Assembly: GCA_002085155.1 (NCBI GenBank)
Contig: NASX01000038.1
Coordinates: forward strand, 1-47,897
Direction: 5' to 3'
DNA length: 47,897 nt
Source of the DNA: Sorangiineae bacterium NIC37A_2
Lineage (GTDB): Bacteria; Myxococcota_A; Polyangia; Polyangiales; Polyangiaceae
The position numbers were made by a program, and so were the translations under genes. The notes under the pieces were generated by a model that saw nothing but the letters and a program-made list of their open reading frames with translations, did no database searches and had not been told where the DNA came from. Positions 23,542 to 33,700 of the stretch are shown here, in pieces. Position 1 is the stretch's first letter. Each line of letters begins with the position of its first letter.

Positions 23542-25056
23542 TTAGCGGGCGAGCCCGATATTGAGGATGACGACGCCGTGTTCGATAACGGTCACCGAGC
23601 GCATCTCGCGCCCGAAGCCCGGGTGGTCGAAGATGATGCGATAGGTGCCCGGGGCGAGCTCGACCTGGAAGGAACCATCGGGCTCAGCTTCGATCGTGGG
23701 GCCGTCCGGTTCGATCTGAATGGTGGCGGGGAGAGGGCCGCCGAGGACGTCGCGCACGCTGCCGCGCACCAAGCCGCGGGGGAGCGCCTCGTAGAGGAGG
23801 ATCTCGAGGGGGGCCTCGCCTTTCGCTTCGTGAGTCCTCTTCGCGATGTCGAAGCCGGTTGAGTGCACCTCGAGAGAGACAGTCTTGTTCTCCTCAATGC
23901 CCTCGATGCGGAAAGAGCCGTCTTCGTTGGTCCAGACCGAGGGAAGCTGCTCTTCGCCGAGCGCGATGCGGATCTCGGCGTCCGGGATGCCCGCTCCTGA
24001 TTCGTCGATGACGCGCCCGGTGATCTCGACGAGCACGGGCTTCGGCTCCTCCTTCTGAGCGGGGGGCGGGGGAGGCGGTGGCTCTTCTTCGGGCTGGGGG
24101 ACTTTCGGGGCGGGCGGCTGTTTTTTCTCCGGGGCCCAAAGGAGCGCCACCGAAAGACCTGCCCGAGGAGCGATCGGGATCAACTCGCCGCTCGTGAATT
24201 CGGAGGGGCGCGCAGAGAAGCCGAGCTCCAGGCGTCCTTCGAGACCGAGCCCACCTCGCAGAGGATGGCGAGCGCCGATGGAAAGTGTCATCGGAGATTG
24301 CCCGAGGTAGGCGGCTCCCTGGTCGAGCAGGAGATCGGTCCGGAACTCGGCGAGCCAGAGGGTCTTCTCGGGAGGGAGCCTCTGGCTGTAGGCGAGTCCG
24401 AAGCGGAGCTGTGCGCCCGCGCTGGCGCTCAGGGTGACCCGGTCCGCTGCGCTCAGGCGTTCTGGGACATCGATGGCGTATCCGGAGCGGTCAATATGGA
24501 CTCCGAGCTCGACGCCGAGCTCGCTTTTGTCTGTGGGCGTGACACGCAAAAGACCGACGATCGCAGGACTTGTGGCCTCAAAGTCGATCGAAGGGGCGGC
24601 GCTGCCGATGAAACGCGCGTCCACCTGGAGCCCAAGCCCAATGCGCTCTTGTTCCCAGAGGAGGCCGCGCAAGGTGAGTCGAGGTTCGCCCGTGCCGTTT
24701 TCTCCTTCTCCGCGCCAGGAGAACAGATCCAGACGCCCGGAGAAGTCGAGGGCCATCATGCCCCACTTCACAGGTGCATAAGCGACAGCGGCTTCGCCGC
24801 CGAGACGATGCCCGGGACCGTAGAGGCCTGTGAAGGCGTCAATGAATCCGTAGGAGACCCCAGCACGCAGTGCGACCTCGGGCGCTTGGCTCCGAGCTAG
24901 TCCAACTCGGAAAAAACCGGGGAGCGCTCGTTCCGCTGTCCAGAGCGCGGGGGAATCACCCTCCGCCGCCCGCGCCGATCCACAGAAGATCAACAGCAGA
25001 ACGACCCAAGAGCCGAGCGCCACGGAGACCTTGAGGATGTGAGCGAAGGGACGCAA
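23542..25056 (-). CDS. exported protein: beta-barrel-like part, proline-rich linker, two CarboxypepD_reg-like domains
   Basis: 504 residues with a signal peptide ending SARAAEG at about residue 32. Residues 35-310 have the alternating pattern and Gly/aromatic turns of an outer-membrane barrel (LRAGVSYGFIDAFTGLYGPGHRLGG and similar). A linker rich in Pro, Glu and Lys follows (about 312-345, PPPPPPP within it). Then come two Ig-like carboxypeptidase regulatory domains: ITGRVIDESGAGIPDAEI with a Ca-free DGSFRIEGI turn, and VRGSVRDVLGGPLPATI with DGSFQVELAPGTYRIIF. It is probably anchored in the outer membrane. Function unknown. The gene converges on the TetR gene (30 bp gap) and is divergent from the PD40 lipoprotein. 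Confidence 0.75.
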   Translation of the reverse strand: MRPFAHILKVSVALGSWVVLLLIFCGSARAAEGDSPALWTAERALPGFFRVGLARSQAPEVALRAGVSYGFIDAFTGLYGPGHRLGGEAAVAYAPVKWGMMALDFSGRLDLFSWRGEGENGTGEPRLTLRGLLWEQERIGLGLQVDARFIGSAAPSIDFEATSPAIVGLLRVTPTDKSELGVELGVHIDRSGYAIDVPERLSAADRVTLSASAGAQLRFGLAYSQRLPPEKTLWLAEFRTDLLLDQGAAYLGQSPMTLSIGARHPLRGGLGLEGRLELGFSARPSEFTSGELIPIAPRAGLSVALLWAPEKKQPPAPKVPQPEEEPPPPPPPAQKEEPKPVLVEITGRVIDESGAGIPDAEIRIALGEEQLPSVWTNEDGSFRIEGIEENKTVSLEVHSTGFDIAKRTHEAKGEAPLEILLYEALPRGLVRGSVRDVLGGPLPATIQIEPDGPTIEAEPDGSFQVELAPGTYRIIFDHPGFGREMRSVTVIEHGVVILNIGLAR

Positions 25057-25207
25057 TCGAAAGAGGGTCCCACCCCGTTGAAACTCTGTAAAGACTCCGC
25101 AAAATCCGCGAATCCTGGGAAATCCACGGCCCGGGCCGCGTTGATTGGCGGTCCTTGGACCCCGGGCTATCCTGGTCGCGCTGGCGTTTGCCGAGCGGTG
25201 TTCTCCG

Positions 25208-26416
25208 ATGACTCAACCGTCCCAGGTCCTCGCGCGGAGCAGTCGCGTCCGAGCCCGCTCCTCGGTCCGCCGGGTGGTGCTTCGCCTGGGCTTGGTGCTC
25301 TCGGTCACGGGTCTGACTACGAACTGTGGGTACTTCGGGATCGAGCCCTTCGAGGCCTCGGGCACGGGCGGTGAGGATTCGGCGAGCGGCGGAAATTCGC
25401 CGGACGGCGGCGCGAACTCCTCAGGGGGAAGGACCACGGGAGGTCGCGCGAACTCGGGCGGAACCGGGTCGGGGGCGAGCTCCACGACCGGTGGCGCCTC
25501 ATCCGGAGGAGCTAAGACCTCGGGCGGTGCTCCTTGGGGAGGCACAGCGGGGTACGGGGGCGGCGGTCAAGGTGGCGCGTTCCCGGGCGGGGGAGGCGTG
25601 ACGATCGCCGGCGCCTGTTCCAAGGGAGACTTTGGATCTCTGGAACCGATCAGCGGCCTGGCGGTGGAGGGGGATCTGTATGCGCCGAGTGTGACCGCGG
25701 ACGGGCTCCTCTTGGCCTTTGCGGCGAGTACCCCAGGCAGCGAGAAGATCTACATCGCTGAGCGGCCCTCGCGAGGTGAGCCTTTTGGAAAGGCGGTGCT
25801 CGTCGATCTGATGCAGTCGCCGATCTTGGGCACGCCTTTTATCAGCGCGGATGGCCTTGAAATCTACTTCACGCTCGAAGGATTTGGGGGCCCCTCGTCC
25901 CGCGACCTTTGGGTCGTCTGGCGTCAGCATCGCTCGGAAGTTTTCGGCGCGCGCAAGCCGATCGACTCTCTCAACACCATGAGCCGCGAACACTCACCCT
26001 GGCTGAGCTACGATCGGAAGACGATCCTCTTCACGACCTCGCGCCAGACGGATGCTTCGGCGAGTGAAATTTGGTGGGCGACGAGGGAGACCCTCCTAGA
26101 CTATAACTACAACTTCTCGGGACTCGCCCCGGTTCCGACCGCTCGCGTCGACTCGGAAGATCGCTCGCCGTCCCTCTCCCCGGACGGCCTGACCCTGTAT
26201 TTTACCTCCGACCGACGCGGTGAGTTTGACGTCTGGTCGATGAAGAGATCGCGCATCAGCGCCCCCTTCGGCGAGCCGGTTCTCGAAGAGAGCTTGAGCG
26301 AACAGGGCGAAGAAGTCGACGCGCGCCTATCGCCGGATGGCCACGAGATGTTTCTGTCGTCGAGCGGCGACAAGGGCCAAGAGCTCTTCGTGGCGCGGCG
26401 GGAGTGTCAAGACTGA
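25208..26416 (+). CDS. lipoprotein with Gly-rich tether and PD40/TolB-like beta-propeller
   Basis: 402 residues from the ATG at 25208. A basic N-terminus leads into a hydrophobic segment ending LTTNC, a plausible lipobox (Cys near residue 40). Residues about 50-135 are a Gly/Ser/Ala tether. The remaining 270 residues contain several PD40-like repeats with the S/D-x-DG-x-x-L/I-x-F pattern: VTADGLLLAFAAS, ISADGLEIYFTLE, LSYDRKTILFTTS, LSPDGLTLYFTSDRRG and LSPDGHEMFLSSS. This predicts a five- to six-bladed propeller exposed outside the inner membrane, probably a binding rather than catalytic module. It converges on the response regulator, 13 bp apart. Confidence 0.8.
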   Translation: MTQPSQVLARSSRVRARSSVRRVVLRLGLVLSVTGLTTNCGYFGIEPFEASGTGGEDSASGGNSPDGGANSSGGRTTGGRANSGGTGSGASSTTGGASSGGAKTSGGAPWGGTAGYGGGGQGGAFPGGGGVTIAGACSKGDFGSLEPISGLAVEGDLYAPSVTADGLLLAFAASTPGSEKIYIAERPSRGEPFGKAVLVDLMQSPILGTPFISADGLEIYFTLEGFGGPSSRDLWVVWRQHRSEVFGARKPIDSLNTMSREHSPWLSYDRKTILFTTSRQTDASASEIWWATRETLLDYNYNFSGLAPVPTARVDSEDRSPSLSPDGLTLYFTSDRRGEFDVWSMKRSRISAPFGEPVLEESLSEQGEEVDARLSPDGHEMFLSSSGDKGQELFVARRECQD

Positions 26417-26429
26417 GCGTCCGCCGGCG

Positions 26430-27050
26430 TCAGTTCGCAAACACGTAGTGGAAGAATTCAGCGCGGCTCGTGACGCCACACTTGGCGTAGATCTTCGTGA
26501 TGTGCTGGCGGACGGTCTTGTCGCTGTTCTGCTCGAGTTCAGCGATCTCGGCGCTCCGAAGACCCTTCAAGAGATAGCGGGCAATTTGGAGCTCTTTTTC
26601 GGTGAGACCCGCTTCGGCGAGAGCGCGGTCGATGGCGTAGAGGACGCCCGGGCGATCTTCGGTCACCCGCTCGATGACTTCGAGCAGCTCTGCGGCGCGG
26701 AAGGGCTTCTCGAGGAGGAAGGAGGCGCCGGAGTTCAGGGCGCGCTTTACGTTGTCGAGGGCAGCGAAGGCTGTGATGAGGATGACCGGGGCGCCGACGC
26801 CGCGACTGCGGACCGACGAGAGGAGCCGGAGTCCCCCTTCGGCGTCTGACCCGAGCACGACGTCCGTGACGACTGCTTGAACGAAGCTCGCTTCATTGAG
26901 CGCTTCTTCGGCTTCTTCGACGCTCGCGGCCAGGAGGACCGAGTAGCCGGCTTTCGTTAACGAACGACCGAGGGAGGCGCGCGCGTCGTCGTCATCCTCG
27001 ACGAGGAGGAGCGCTCCGTTCTTCGACGTTCCGCCGCTCTGCGCGCTCAT
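26430..27050 (-). CDS. response regulator with LuxR/NarL-type DNA-binding domain
   Basis: 206 residues from the ATG at 27050; codons upstream lie inside the kinase gene, so the long frame is rejected. The receiver domain (13-130) has the acidic pair in LLLVEDDDD, the phospho-acceptor Asp63 (VVTDVVL), Thr93 and Lys115 (EKPF). Residues 148-206 are a LuxR-type helix-turn-helix (LTEKELQIARYLLKGLRSAEIAEL, then SDKTVRQHITKIYAKCGV). It starts 10 nt after the stop of the adjacent kinase, so the two form a two-component system. The neighbouring divergent operon is a metal efflux pump, a plausible target but not demonstrated. Confidence 0.92.
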   Translation of the reverse strand: MSAQSGGTSKNGALLLVEDDDDARASLGRSLTKAGYSVLLAASVEEAEEALNEASFVQAVVTDVVLGSDAEGGLRLLSSVRSRGVGAPVILITAFAALDNVKRALNSGASFLLEKPFRAAELLEVIERVTEDRPGVLYAIDRALAEAGLTEKELQIARYLLKGLRSAEIAELEQNSDKTVRQHITKIYAKCGVTSRAEFFHYVFAN

Positions 27051-27060
27051 TTCGCCCGCC

Positions 27061-28023
27061 TCATGGAGCTCCCCGGAGCTCGAGCTCGAAATAGGACACA
27101 CAAGGGCCGCGTCGGTAGACGAGATCGCCACCCATGGAGCGCGCAAGCGCCCGCGCTGTGGCGAGACCGAGCCCGAGACCATGGGGTTTACTGGACCAAA
27201 GGGGCTCGAAGAGATGTTCGGCGACCTCTTCGGAGACTCCGGGACCGCTGTCTTCGAGCCGGATGCGGACCTTTTCTCCGCTCTGCTCCGCGTCGAGCGT
27301 GATGGAGCCTCCCCGCGTATCGCGCAGGGCCTCGAAGGCGTTGTCGAGCAGGTTGTCCAAGATGATGCGCAGGTACTCGGGACTCGCGAGGGCAGGAGGC
27401 GGGTTCTTCGAGACGCTGAGGCTGATCCCTTGGGCGGAGGCGAGGCTCTCTCGCGCGCGGAGGGTGGCGGCGAAGACGTCTGAAAGTTCCGCTAAGGGAA
27501 GGTTCGGGTTGTGCGCGGAGGGCAAGGAGCGGAGCAGACTCAGCTCGCGAGAGATGCGCTCGCTCTGGGCTTGGGCGCGGTCCAAGAGCCGCTTTCGTTC
27601 CTCCGTTTGGCCCTCACCGAGCTCGCTCACTTCGTCGAGCAAGAGGCCGAGGGCGTGGAGGGGATTTTTCAGCTCGTGGAGGAGCGAGGCCGCGACGACC
27701 CACACGGCTTGGTCGCGCTCGATCTTGCGCAGCTGACTTCGGAGATCTTCGACGCGCTCTTTCTCGAGCTCGGCCATGCGGGCCTTGAGGCGCGACATGT
27801 GAGCGGCGACGGCGAGCAGCGCGCCGGTGAGCGTCGGCAGGACGAAGTCGATCACCGTATGGATCACTTCGATCAGGCTCGCGGGGCTGGACCCGGCGAT
27901 GCCGAGCTGGCGATCGAGGTAGGCGTCGACGATCGTATAGAGGAGCCCGAGCAGCGCGCCCAAGGCGATCTGGAGCCCGAGCTGGCTCGACTGCGTGGGA
28001 GAGGTGGGGGCGGATCGTGCCAC
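27061..28023 (-). CDS. membrane histidine kinase with two helices and no sensor domain
   Basis: 320 residues. Two hydrophobic helices (about 15-34 and 52-76) are joined by only a short loop, so there is no periplasmic sensor domain. A coiled coil (78-108) leads to the HisKA motif LLHELKNPLHAL with His116. The catalytic domain has the N box LLDNAFEAL (Asn228), G1 DSGPGV (258-263), F box LFEPLWSSKP, and G2 GLGLGLA. All kinase motifs are intact. Cognate response regulator follows 10 nt downstream. The stimulus must be sensed in or near the membrane or by a partner; the divergent efflux genes suggest metal or envelope stress, as inference. Confidence 0.9.
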   Translation of the reverse strand: MARSAPTSPTQSSQLGLQIALGALLGLLYTIVDAYLDRQLGIAGSSPASLIEVIHTVIDFVLPTLTGALLAVAAHMSRLKARMAELEKERVEDLRSQLRKIERDQAVWVVAASLLHELKNPLHALGLLLDEVSELGEGQTEERKRLLDRAQAQSERISRELSLLRSLPSAHNPNLPLAELSDVFAATLRARESLASAQGISLSVSKNPPPALASPEYLRIILDNLLDNAFEALRDTRGGSITLDAEQSGEKVRIRLEDSGPGVSEEVAEHLFEPLWSSKPHGLGLGLATARALARSMGGDLVYRRGPCVSYFELELRGAP

Positions 28024-28170
28024 GGGTCGAAAGGGCGCCTTCCGGGGAAAACGGCGAGCTCCCTGAGGTTATCACCGGATGACCTCACTCTCTAAGACGC
28101 CGGGGCGGAGCGGGCATCCGACATTTGTCGGACCCCCCGGGGGCGACCGCCCGGCTAGGCTTTGTGCCTG

Positions 28171-29562
28171 ATGGCGCGCTCGCTTCGTTCTCGGGCTCTC
28201 GGAGCCTCGCTCCTTTTCGCGAATTCGATCCTTGCGGTCGCGATTCCCGCGCGCGCCGAGCCCGGACTGGTGACGGCGCGAGCTGACGCCGAACGGCGCG
28301 CCCCTGCGCCCGCCGCATCCGGACCCGCCGAGCTCGCTCGCGGTGCGTTCGAGCGGCTCGAGGCTGAGCACGCAAGGCATCCCGAGCGACGTCCCGGCAC
28401 CAAGGTGCTCAGCCTGCGCGACGCGCTCCAGGAAGCGGTGAAGAGAGGCCCCGAGGTCCTTGTCGCGCTCGCGCCCCGCGCCTCGCTCCTCCGCGCTGAA
28501 CAAACAGCTGCGCCGACGCTGCTGCAGCCTCCGAGCCTCTCCGCACAACTCGGCCCTCGTTTCCTCGATGACCGCATCGCGCCCGAGTTCATCGTCGGCA
28601 TCTCCCAGCCCCTGTCGCTCTCGCGGCAAGGGGCGCTCCAGAAACAAGTAGCGAAAGGTGAGCTGCGTTTGCAGGAGGAGTCGCTTCGGCTCGAGAAGAT
28701 CGCCGCGGCCATGGCGGCGGGGAACGCTTGGCTTGACCTCGCGCTCACGCACAATCTCCTCGAGCTCAGGAGGGCTTCCCTCGACGAAGCAGAGAAACTC
28801 CGGCGTCTCGCTGAGACGCGGGTGCGACTCGGTCAGGCCGATCCTCTCGAGCTTGCGGTGGCGCGAGCGGAGGCGGCTCGCAGTCGCGCTCTGTTGCTTG
28901 AGGCGGAAGGAGCTCATTTTGCGGCCAGCGCGGACCTCTCGCTGGCGCTCGGTCTGGAGGCGGCTCGGGTGGAGTCCGACGGAGGCTTGCCGCCGCCTCC
29001 CCCATGGAACGAAGGAAAGCGCGCAGAAGAAGAGCGCTGGACGGAGGCGCGCCTCCTCGCGGAAGAGTCGCTCGCGGGAGCTCGCGCGAAGCTCGCCCGC
29101 GCTCAGCAATCTCCGGGTCTCTCCGTCGGCGTGCAGTACCAGCGCGAGGGTACGGGAGAACAGGTCCTGACCGGAACCCTCACCATGCCCCTCTTCGACT
29201 TCAAACCTGGGCGCTACCAGGAGGCGCTGCTCCTCGCCGAACAAGACAAGCTCAGCCAAGCAGCGAAGGGCCAGCGACAAAAGGCGAAGGTCGAGCGCGA
29301 TCGCGCCGCCCACGAAGAAGCCCATGCTCAGGTCCTGTTCGAGTTGCTCTCGAAAGAGGCGCTCCCCGCTGCGCGGCAAGCGGTAAAAATCGTGACAGCC
29401 AAATACGAGCTCGGGGAAGTCGACATCTCGCGCGTCGCGCTCCACCGTCAACAGCTCCTGACCCTCGAAGAAAACGCCGCTGTTGCGCTCGCGGCGGTCC
29501 ACCGAGCCGTCCTCGGACGCCTCAAGGCCACCGGCCTTCTGCTCGAGGAGTACTCCCTGTGA
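28171..29562 (+). CDS. TolC-family outer membrane channel of a metal RND efflux system
   Basis: 463 residues from the ATG; a TTG three codons upstream is possible. A Sec signal peptide ends at about IPARAEPG (residue 30). The mature protein has the TolC pattern of long Ala/Leu/Glu helices in two similar halves, with LSLRDALQEAVKRGPEV at the start of half 1 and ESLAGARAKLARAQQSPGLSVGVQYQ in half 2, as in the CzcC/CusC outer-membrane factors. It is first of three genes with a 4-bp GTGA overlap to the adaptor. Divergent from the two-component system with a 147-bp shared promoter region. Confidence 0.87.
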   Translation: MARSLRSRALGASLLFANSILAVAIPARAEPGLVTARADAERRAPAPAASGPAELARGAFERLEAEHARHPERRPGTKVLSLRDALQEAVKRGPEVLVALAPRASLLRAEQTAAPTLLQPPSLSAQLGPRFLDDRIAPEFIVGISQPLSLSRQGALQKQVAKGELRLQEESLRLEKIAAAMAAGNAWLDLALTHNLLELRRASLDEAEKLRRLAETRVRLGQADPLELAVARAEAARSRALLLEAEGAHFAASADLSLALGLEAARVESDGGLPPPPPWNEGKRAEEERWTEARLLAEESLAGARAKLARAQQSPGLSVGVQYQREGTGEQVLTGTLTMPLFDFKPGRYQEALLLAEQDKLSQAAKGQRQKAKVERDRAAHEEAHAQVLFELLSKEALPAARQAVKIVTAKYELGEVDISRVALHRQQLLTLEENAAVALAAVHRAVLGRLKATGLLLEEYSL

Positions 29563-30737
29563 GCTTCCGCAAAGCTCCCCTCGGCGTGGCTCTCTGTCTC
29601 GCAGCCTTCTCCTGCCGCAGCGGCCCCGCGCCGACCGAGGAAAAAGGAGACAAAACTATAAACTCTAGCCCGAAGAACGCCGAGGCGCCAAGCAGCGGAG
29701 TCCGGAGGGTGCGCGTGCACCCGGACCTCCTGAAAAACGGGCGCGTCGAGCTCGCTTTGGTGGCTCGGGCGGGCGGAGCTTCGGGGGCGCGCGCCGTTGG
29801 CGAGATTGTGCCGAGTCCGGACGGAGAGGCGCTCGTGGCAGCGCTGGTCGGAGGGCGCGTCGCGGAACTCGCGAAACATGAAGGGGATGTTGTCGCCCGC
29901 GGTGACGTACTCGCTTGGATCGAGTCTCCGGACGTCGGGATCGCGCGGGCGGATCTTCTGAAGCTCGATGCGGAAGTGGAGCTCAGTGAAAAGCGTCTTG
30001 CGCGCGCGCGAAGGCTCTCCGAGGAAAACGCCATTTCCCAGAGCGCCCTCGAGGAAACCGAAGCCGCCCTCGCGGCGGCGAGGGCGCAGCGGGCGGCGGT
30101 GCGCGCGCGGCTGAGTGCTTGGGGAGCGGAGAGGGGAGCTGGGTCCCGGGTGGCGCTGCTCGCGCCGATTGCGGGAGAAATTGTCGAGCGGAGCGCGACT
30201 CTGGGCGGGTTCGTGGAGCCGGGCCGGGCTCTCTTCCGCCTCGTTTCCCGCGATCGATTGCGCGCGCGCGTCCTGTTTCCGAGCACCTTTCGTCAGAAAC
30301 CCTCGGAGGGGGAGACCGTGACGATCCGTCGCCCTCAAACGAATTTGAGCTGTCCTGGTCAGGTCTCGACCGTCTCTCGCTCGGTCGATCCTGCGAGTCG
30401 GACTGTGACGGTGTTCTTGGAGCTCGGGTCCGAGTGTTCGGAGCTGCGCGCTCATGACCCCATTGAGGTCGCTCTCGGTCAGACGGAAGGCGCTGCTCCT
30501 TCTGTCGCGCTCGCGAGCGCGCCGAAAGACGCGGTTCTCGATCTCGAAGGCGCGCCCCATGTCTTTGTTGCAGAGGATCCTCCGGGATCATTCGTGGTGA
30601 CGCCGGTGGTGGTCGAGACCATCGTGGGAGATACGGCTTTTATCTCGGAGGGAGTCGCGCCCGGAACGCGCATCGCCGTGCGTGGGGTTCTCTTGCTCAA
30701 GGGAGAAGCTCAGAAAGACCTCCTCGGGGGCGACTGA
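29559..30737 (+). CDS. efflux RND periplasmic adaptor (membrane fusion) lipoprotein
   Basis: 392 residues from the GTG that overlaps the TolC stop; GAGGAG lies 8 nt before it, which settles the start against a longer frame running through the TolC gene. The signal VSFRKAPLGVALCLAAFSC ends in a lipobox (Cys19). The body has the lipoyl half-motifs PDGEALVAALVGGRVAELAKHEGDVVARGDVLAWIESPD and the returning ALLAPIAGEIVERSATLGGFVEPGRALFRLV, around a helical hairpin of about 65 residues, as in CzcB-type adaptors. It links the inner-membrane pump to the TolC channel. Six nt separate its stop from the pump gene. Confidence 0.9.
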   Translation: MSFRKAPLGVALCLAAFSCRSGPAPTEEKGDKTINSSPKNAEAPSSGVRRVRVHPDLLKNGRVELALVARAGGASGARAVGEIVPSPDGEALVAALVGGRVAELAKHEGDVVARGDVLAWIESPDVGIARADLLKLDAEVELSEKRLARARRLSEENAISQSALEETEAALAAARAQRAAVRARLSAWGAERGAGSRVALLAPIAGEIVERSATLGGFVEPGRALFRLVSRDRLRARVLFPSTFRQKPSEGETVTIRRPQTNLSCPGQVSTVSRSVDPASRTVTVFLELGSECSELRAHDPIEVALGQTEGAAPSVALASAPKDAVLDLEGAPHVFVAEDPPGSFVVTPVVVETIVGDTAFISEGVAPGTRIAVRGVLLLKGEAQKDLLGGD

Positions 30738-30743
30738 ACGAAG

Positions 30744-33700
30744 ATGCACCACATCGTCGAGTTCTCCCTTCGGCAGCGTTTCCTTGTCTGCGCGCTCACG
30801 GCGCTCTTGGCGCTGCTCGGCGTGCGCAGTTACCTGAGCCTGCCGATGGACGCTGTCCCGGACATCACGAGCGTCCAGGTTCAAGTTCTGACGAGAGCGC
30901 CCGGACTCTCTCCCGTCGAAGTCGAAAACCTCGTCACCCGTCCGGTGGAACGCGCTTTGGCTGGTCTCCCGGAGCTCGCGATGATGCGCTCGGTGTCCCG
31001 CTCGGCGATCAGCGGTGTGACCCTGATTTTTAGCGACGATGTCGACCTCGAACGAGCCAGGGAGCTCGTCCTGGAGAGGTTGCCCTCGGCTCGGGATGCT
31101 GTGGCTGAGTCCGCGGAGCGCCCCGAGATGGGGCCGCTGACCACGGGACTCGGCGAGGTCTATCATTTCACTCTCGACTGGCCTGGACACTCGGGCCAGG
31201 AACTCCGAGCTCTCTTCGACTGGGAGATTGTGCCCGAGCTCCTGCTTGTACCCGGTGTGGTCGAAGCGAATAGCTGGGGAGGGGACGAGCGGGAGATACA
31301 AGTCGTTGTCGCTCCGGATCGCCTGCTCAGCTTCGGTTTGACTCTCGAAGACGTCGAACGAGCGCTCCAGAGAAGCGGGCACACGGTCGGCGGGGCCGCG
31401 GTCGAGCGCGGCGAAGAGCAGGTGCTCCTGCGGCTCGATGGGCAATACAAGACTCGCCTTGATGTCGCGAACCAGGTGGTGCGAACTTCGCCGGAGGGAG
31501 CTCCTGTGCTCGTTTCGGACGTGGCGCGGGTGATCGAGGGGAAAAAGCCTAGGTTCTCGGCGGCGACGGCGGACGGCGGCGGACCGACCCAGTACGCGAT
31601 GGTGCAGATGGTCGCAGCGGGAAACGCGCGCGACGTCGTCGAGCGCGTGCGACAGCGCCTCTCCGAGCTCGAGACGCGCCTTCCGGAGGGCGTCCAGATC
31701 AAACCCTTCTACGATCGAGCGCGCTTCGTCGATCGCGTTCTCGCGACGGTCTTTCGTTCGCTCATCGAGGGCGGCCTTTTCGTCACGGTGGTCTTGTTCC
31801 TGTTCCTCGGGAACCTTCGAGCGGGGCTCGTCGTCGCCACGATGATCCCGCTCGCGATGCTCGGGGCTTTTGCGCTCATGCGCCTGTTGGGCGTCTCGGG
31901 GAACTTGATGAGCCTGGGGGCGATCGACTTCGGTCTAGTCGTGGATGGCGCTGTTGTGCTCGTCGAAGGCGCGCTCGTAGAGATGGCGCGGACGAAGGTG
32001 AGCACGGGCCACGCGCTCGTCCACGATGCGCGCAAGTTTGGGCGCTCGGTGGCGTTCGGTCTGCTCTTGGTCATCGTGGTCTACGTGCCCGTGCTCCTTC
32101 TCGAGGGAGTCGAGGGAAAAATGTTCCGGCCGATGGCGCTGACGGTGCTCTTCGCGCTCGGTACGGCGCTGATTCTGACCTTCACCTGGATCCCGGCCCT
32201 CGCTTCCCTCGTTCTGAGACCCTCAGCGGCAACGGAGCCGAGCTGGGTGACGAAGCTTCGGGAGCGTTATCGGCCGCTCTTGCGCTTCTTCGTCGCGAGG
32301 CGAGGGCTCGCGCTCGGCGTAGGAGTACTCCTCGCGGGCCTCGCTGCCGCGGCTGCGTCGCGGCTCGGTGCGGATTTCGTGCCCCGGCTCGAGGAGGGAG
32401 ATCTCGTGGTCCAGATCACGCGCCCTCCGAGCCTGTCTCTCGCGGAAGCGGAGGCGGGGACCACAGTGGTCGAGCAGACATTGCTCGCCCTGCCCGAAGT
32501 CGACCGGGTGGTGTCGCGAACCGGAAGCCCCGACGTGGCGACGGACCTCATGGGTCTTGAGCAATCGGACGTTTTCGTGCTGCTCAAGGACACGGCGGAC
32601 GGATTCTCGGCGCAGAAGCGCGAGGAGCTGATCGGACGCATGGAAGAGGCCCTGGTAGCCGCGCTCCCGGGTGCGAGCTTCGGTTTCACGCAGCCGATCG
32701 AGATGCGTATGCAAGAGCTCCTCGGGGGCATCAAGAGCGATTTTGGTATTCGTGTGTTCGGCGAAGACCTGAGTGAGCTGCGCAAGATTGCCGCGGCGGT
32801 TCTTGAGGAAACGGCCGAAGTGCGCGGCGTGACGGACCTGCGCATCGAACCCTCCGAGGGCCTGCCCCTGCTCACCGTGCGCCCTGATCCCGTGCGCGCC
32901 GCGCGTTTTGGCGTCACGCCGGATAGCCTCGAATTGACCGTAGAAGCCCTACGCTCCGGGCGCACTGTCGGGACCTTCTTTGAACAGGGGCGGCGCTTCG
33001 ACGTGGCGATTCGGCTCTCGCCCGAGAGCGCTCCTTCTCCCGAGTCGCTCAGTGAAGTTCGGATCCCGCTCGGACCCGGGCGGGACGCGCGGCTCGGCGA
33101 GGTCGCGGACCTGATCGTCGAGGACATCCCAGCTCAGCTGAGCCGCGAGCAAGGACGAAGGCGCCTCCTCATCGAAGGAAACGTGCGCGGACGGGACCTG
33201 GCTTCCTTCACGATCGAGCTCGAGCGCCGCTTGAGCAGTCTCTCCTTGCCCCCCGGCTACTTCGTGACCGTGGCGAGTCAGTACGACAACCTGAAGGCCG
33301 CGGTGCAGCGCTTCATGATCATCATCCCGCTCACCTTGCTCGCCATTGTGACGGTCTTGAACCTCGTCTTCTCGCGCTTTCGTCCAGTGGGCCTTGTCCT
33401 GCTCAACATTCCCTCCGCGCTCAGCGGGGGCATCTTCGCTCTCTACTTGCGCGATTTACCCTTCTCGATTTCGGCGATGGTGGGCCTGATCGCGGTGATG
33501 GGCGTCGCGACCATGAACGCCGTCGTGCTCCTCACAGCCATCTACGCGCGGGCGGAGGAACAGGGGCTCTTGTCAGCCCCTGCGTCCGGCGAGGGCGCGC
33601 CCGAGGGGCAAGAGAGCGCTCTCGAGTGTGTCGTGCGCGGCGCTTCCGATCGGCTGCGCCCAGTTCTGACGACGGCCGTCGTGGCATCGCTCGGCTTCGT

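Noticed and set aside
28072-29502. Minus-strand open frame of 476 codons opposite the TolC gene
   Set aside because: Antisense shadow of a clear TolC-family gene; no motif, no ribosome site.
29004-29558. Upstream extension of the adaptor frame
   Set aside because: It overlaps the TolC coding region in another frame and is Arg-rich; the GTG at 29559 with GAGGAG and a lipobox is the real start.
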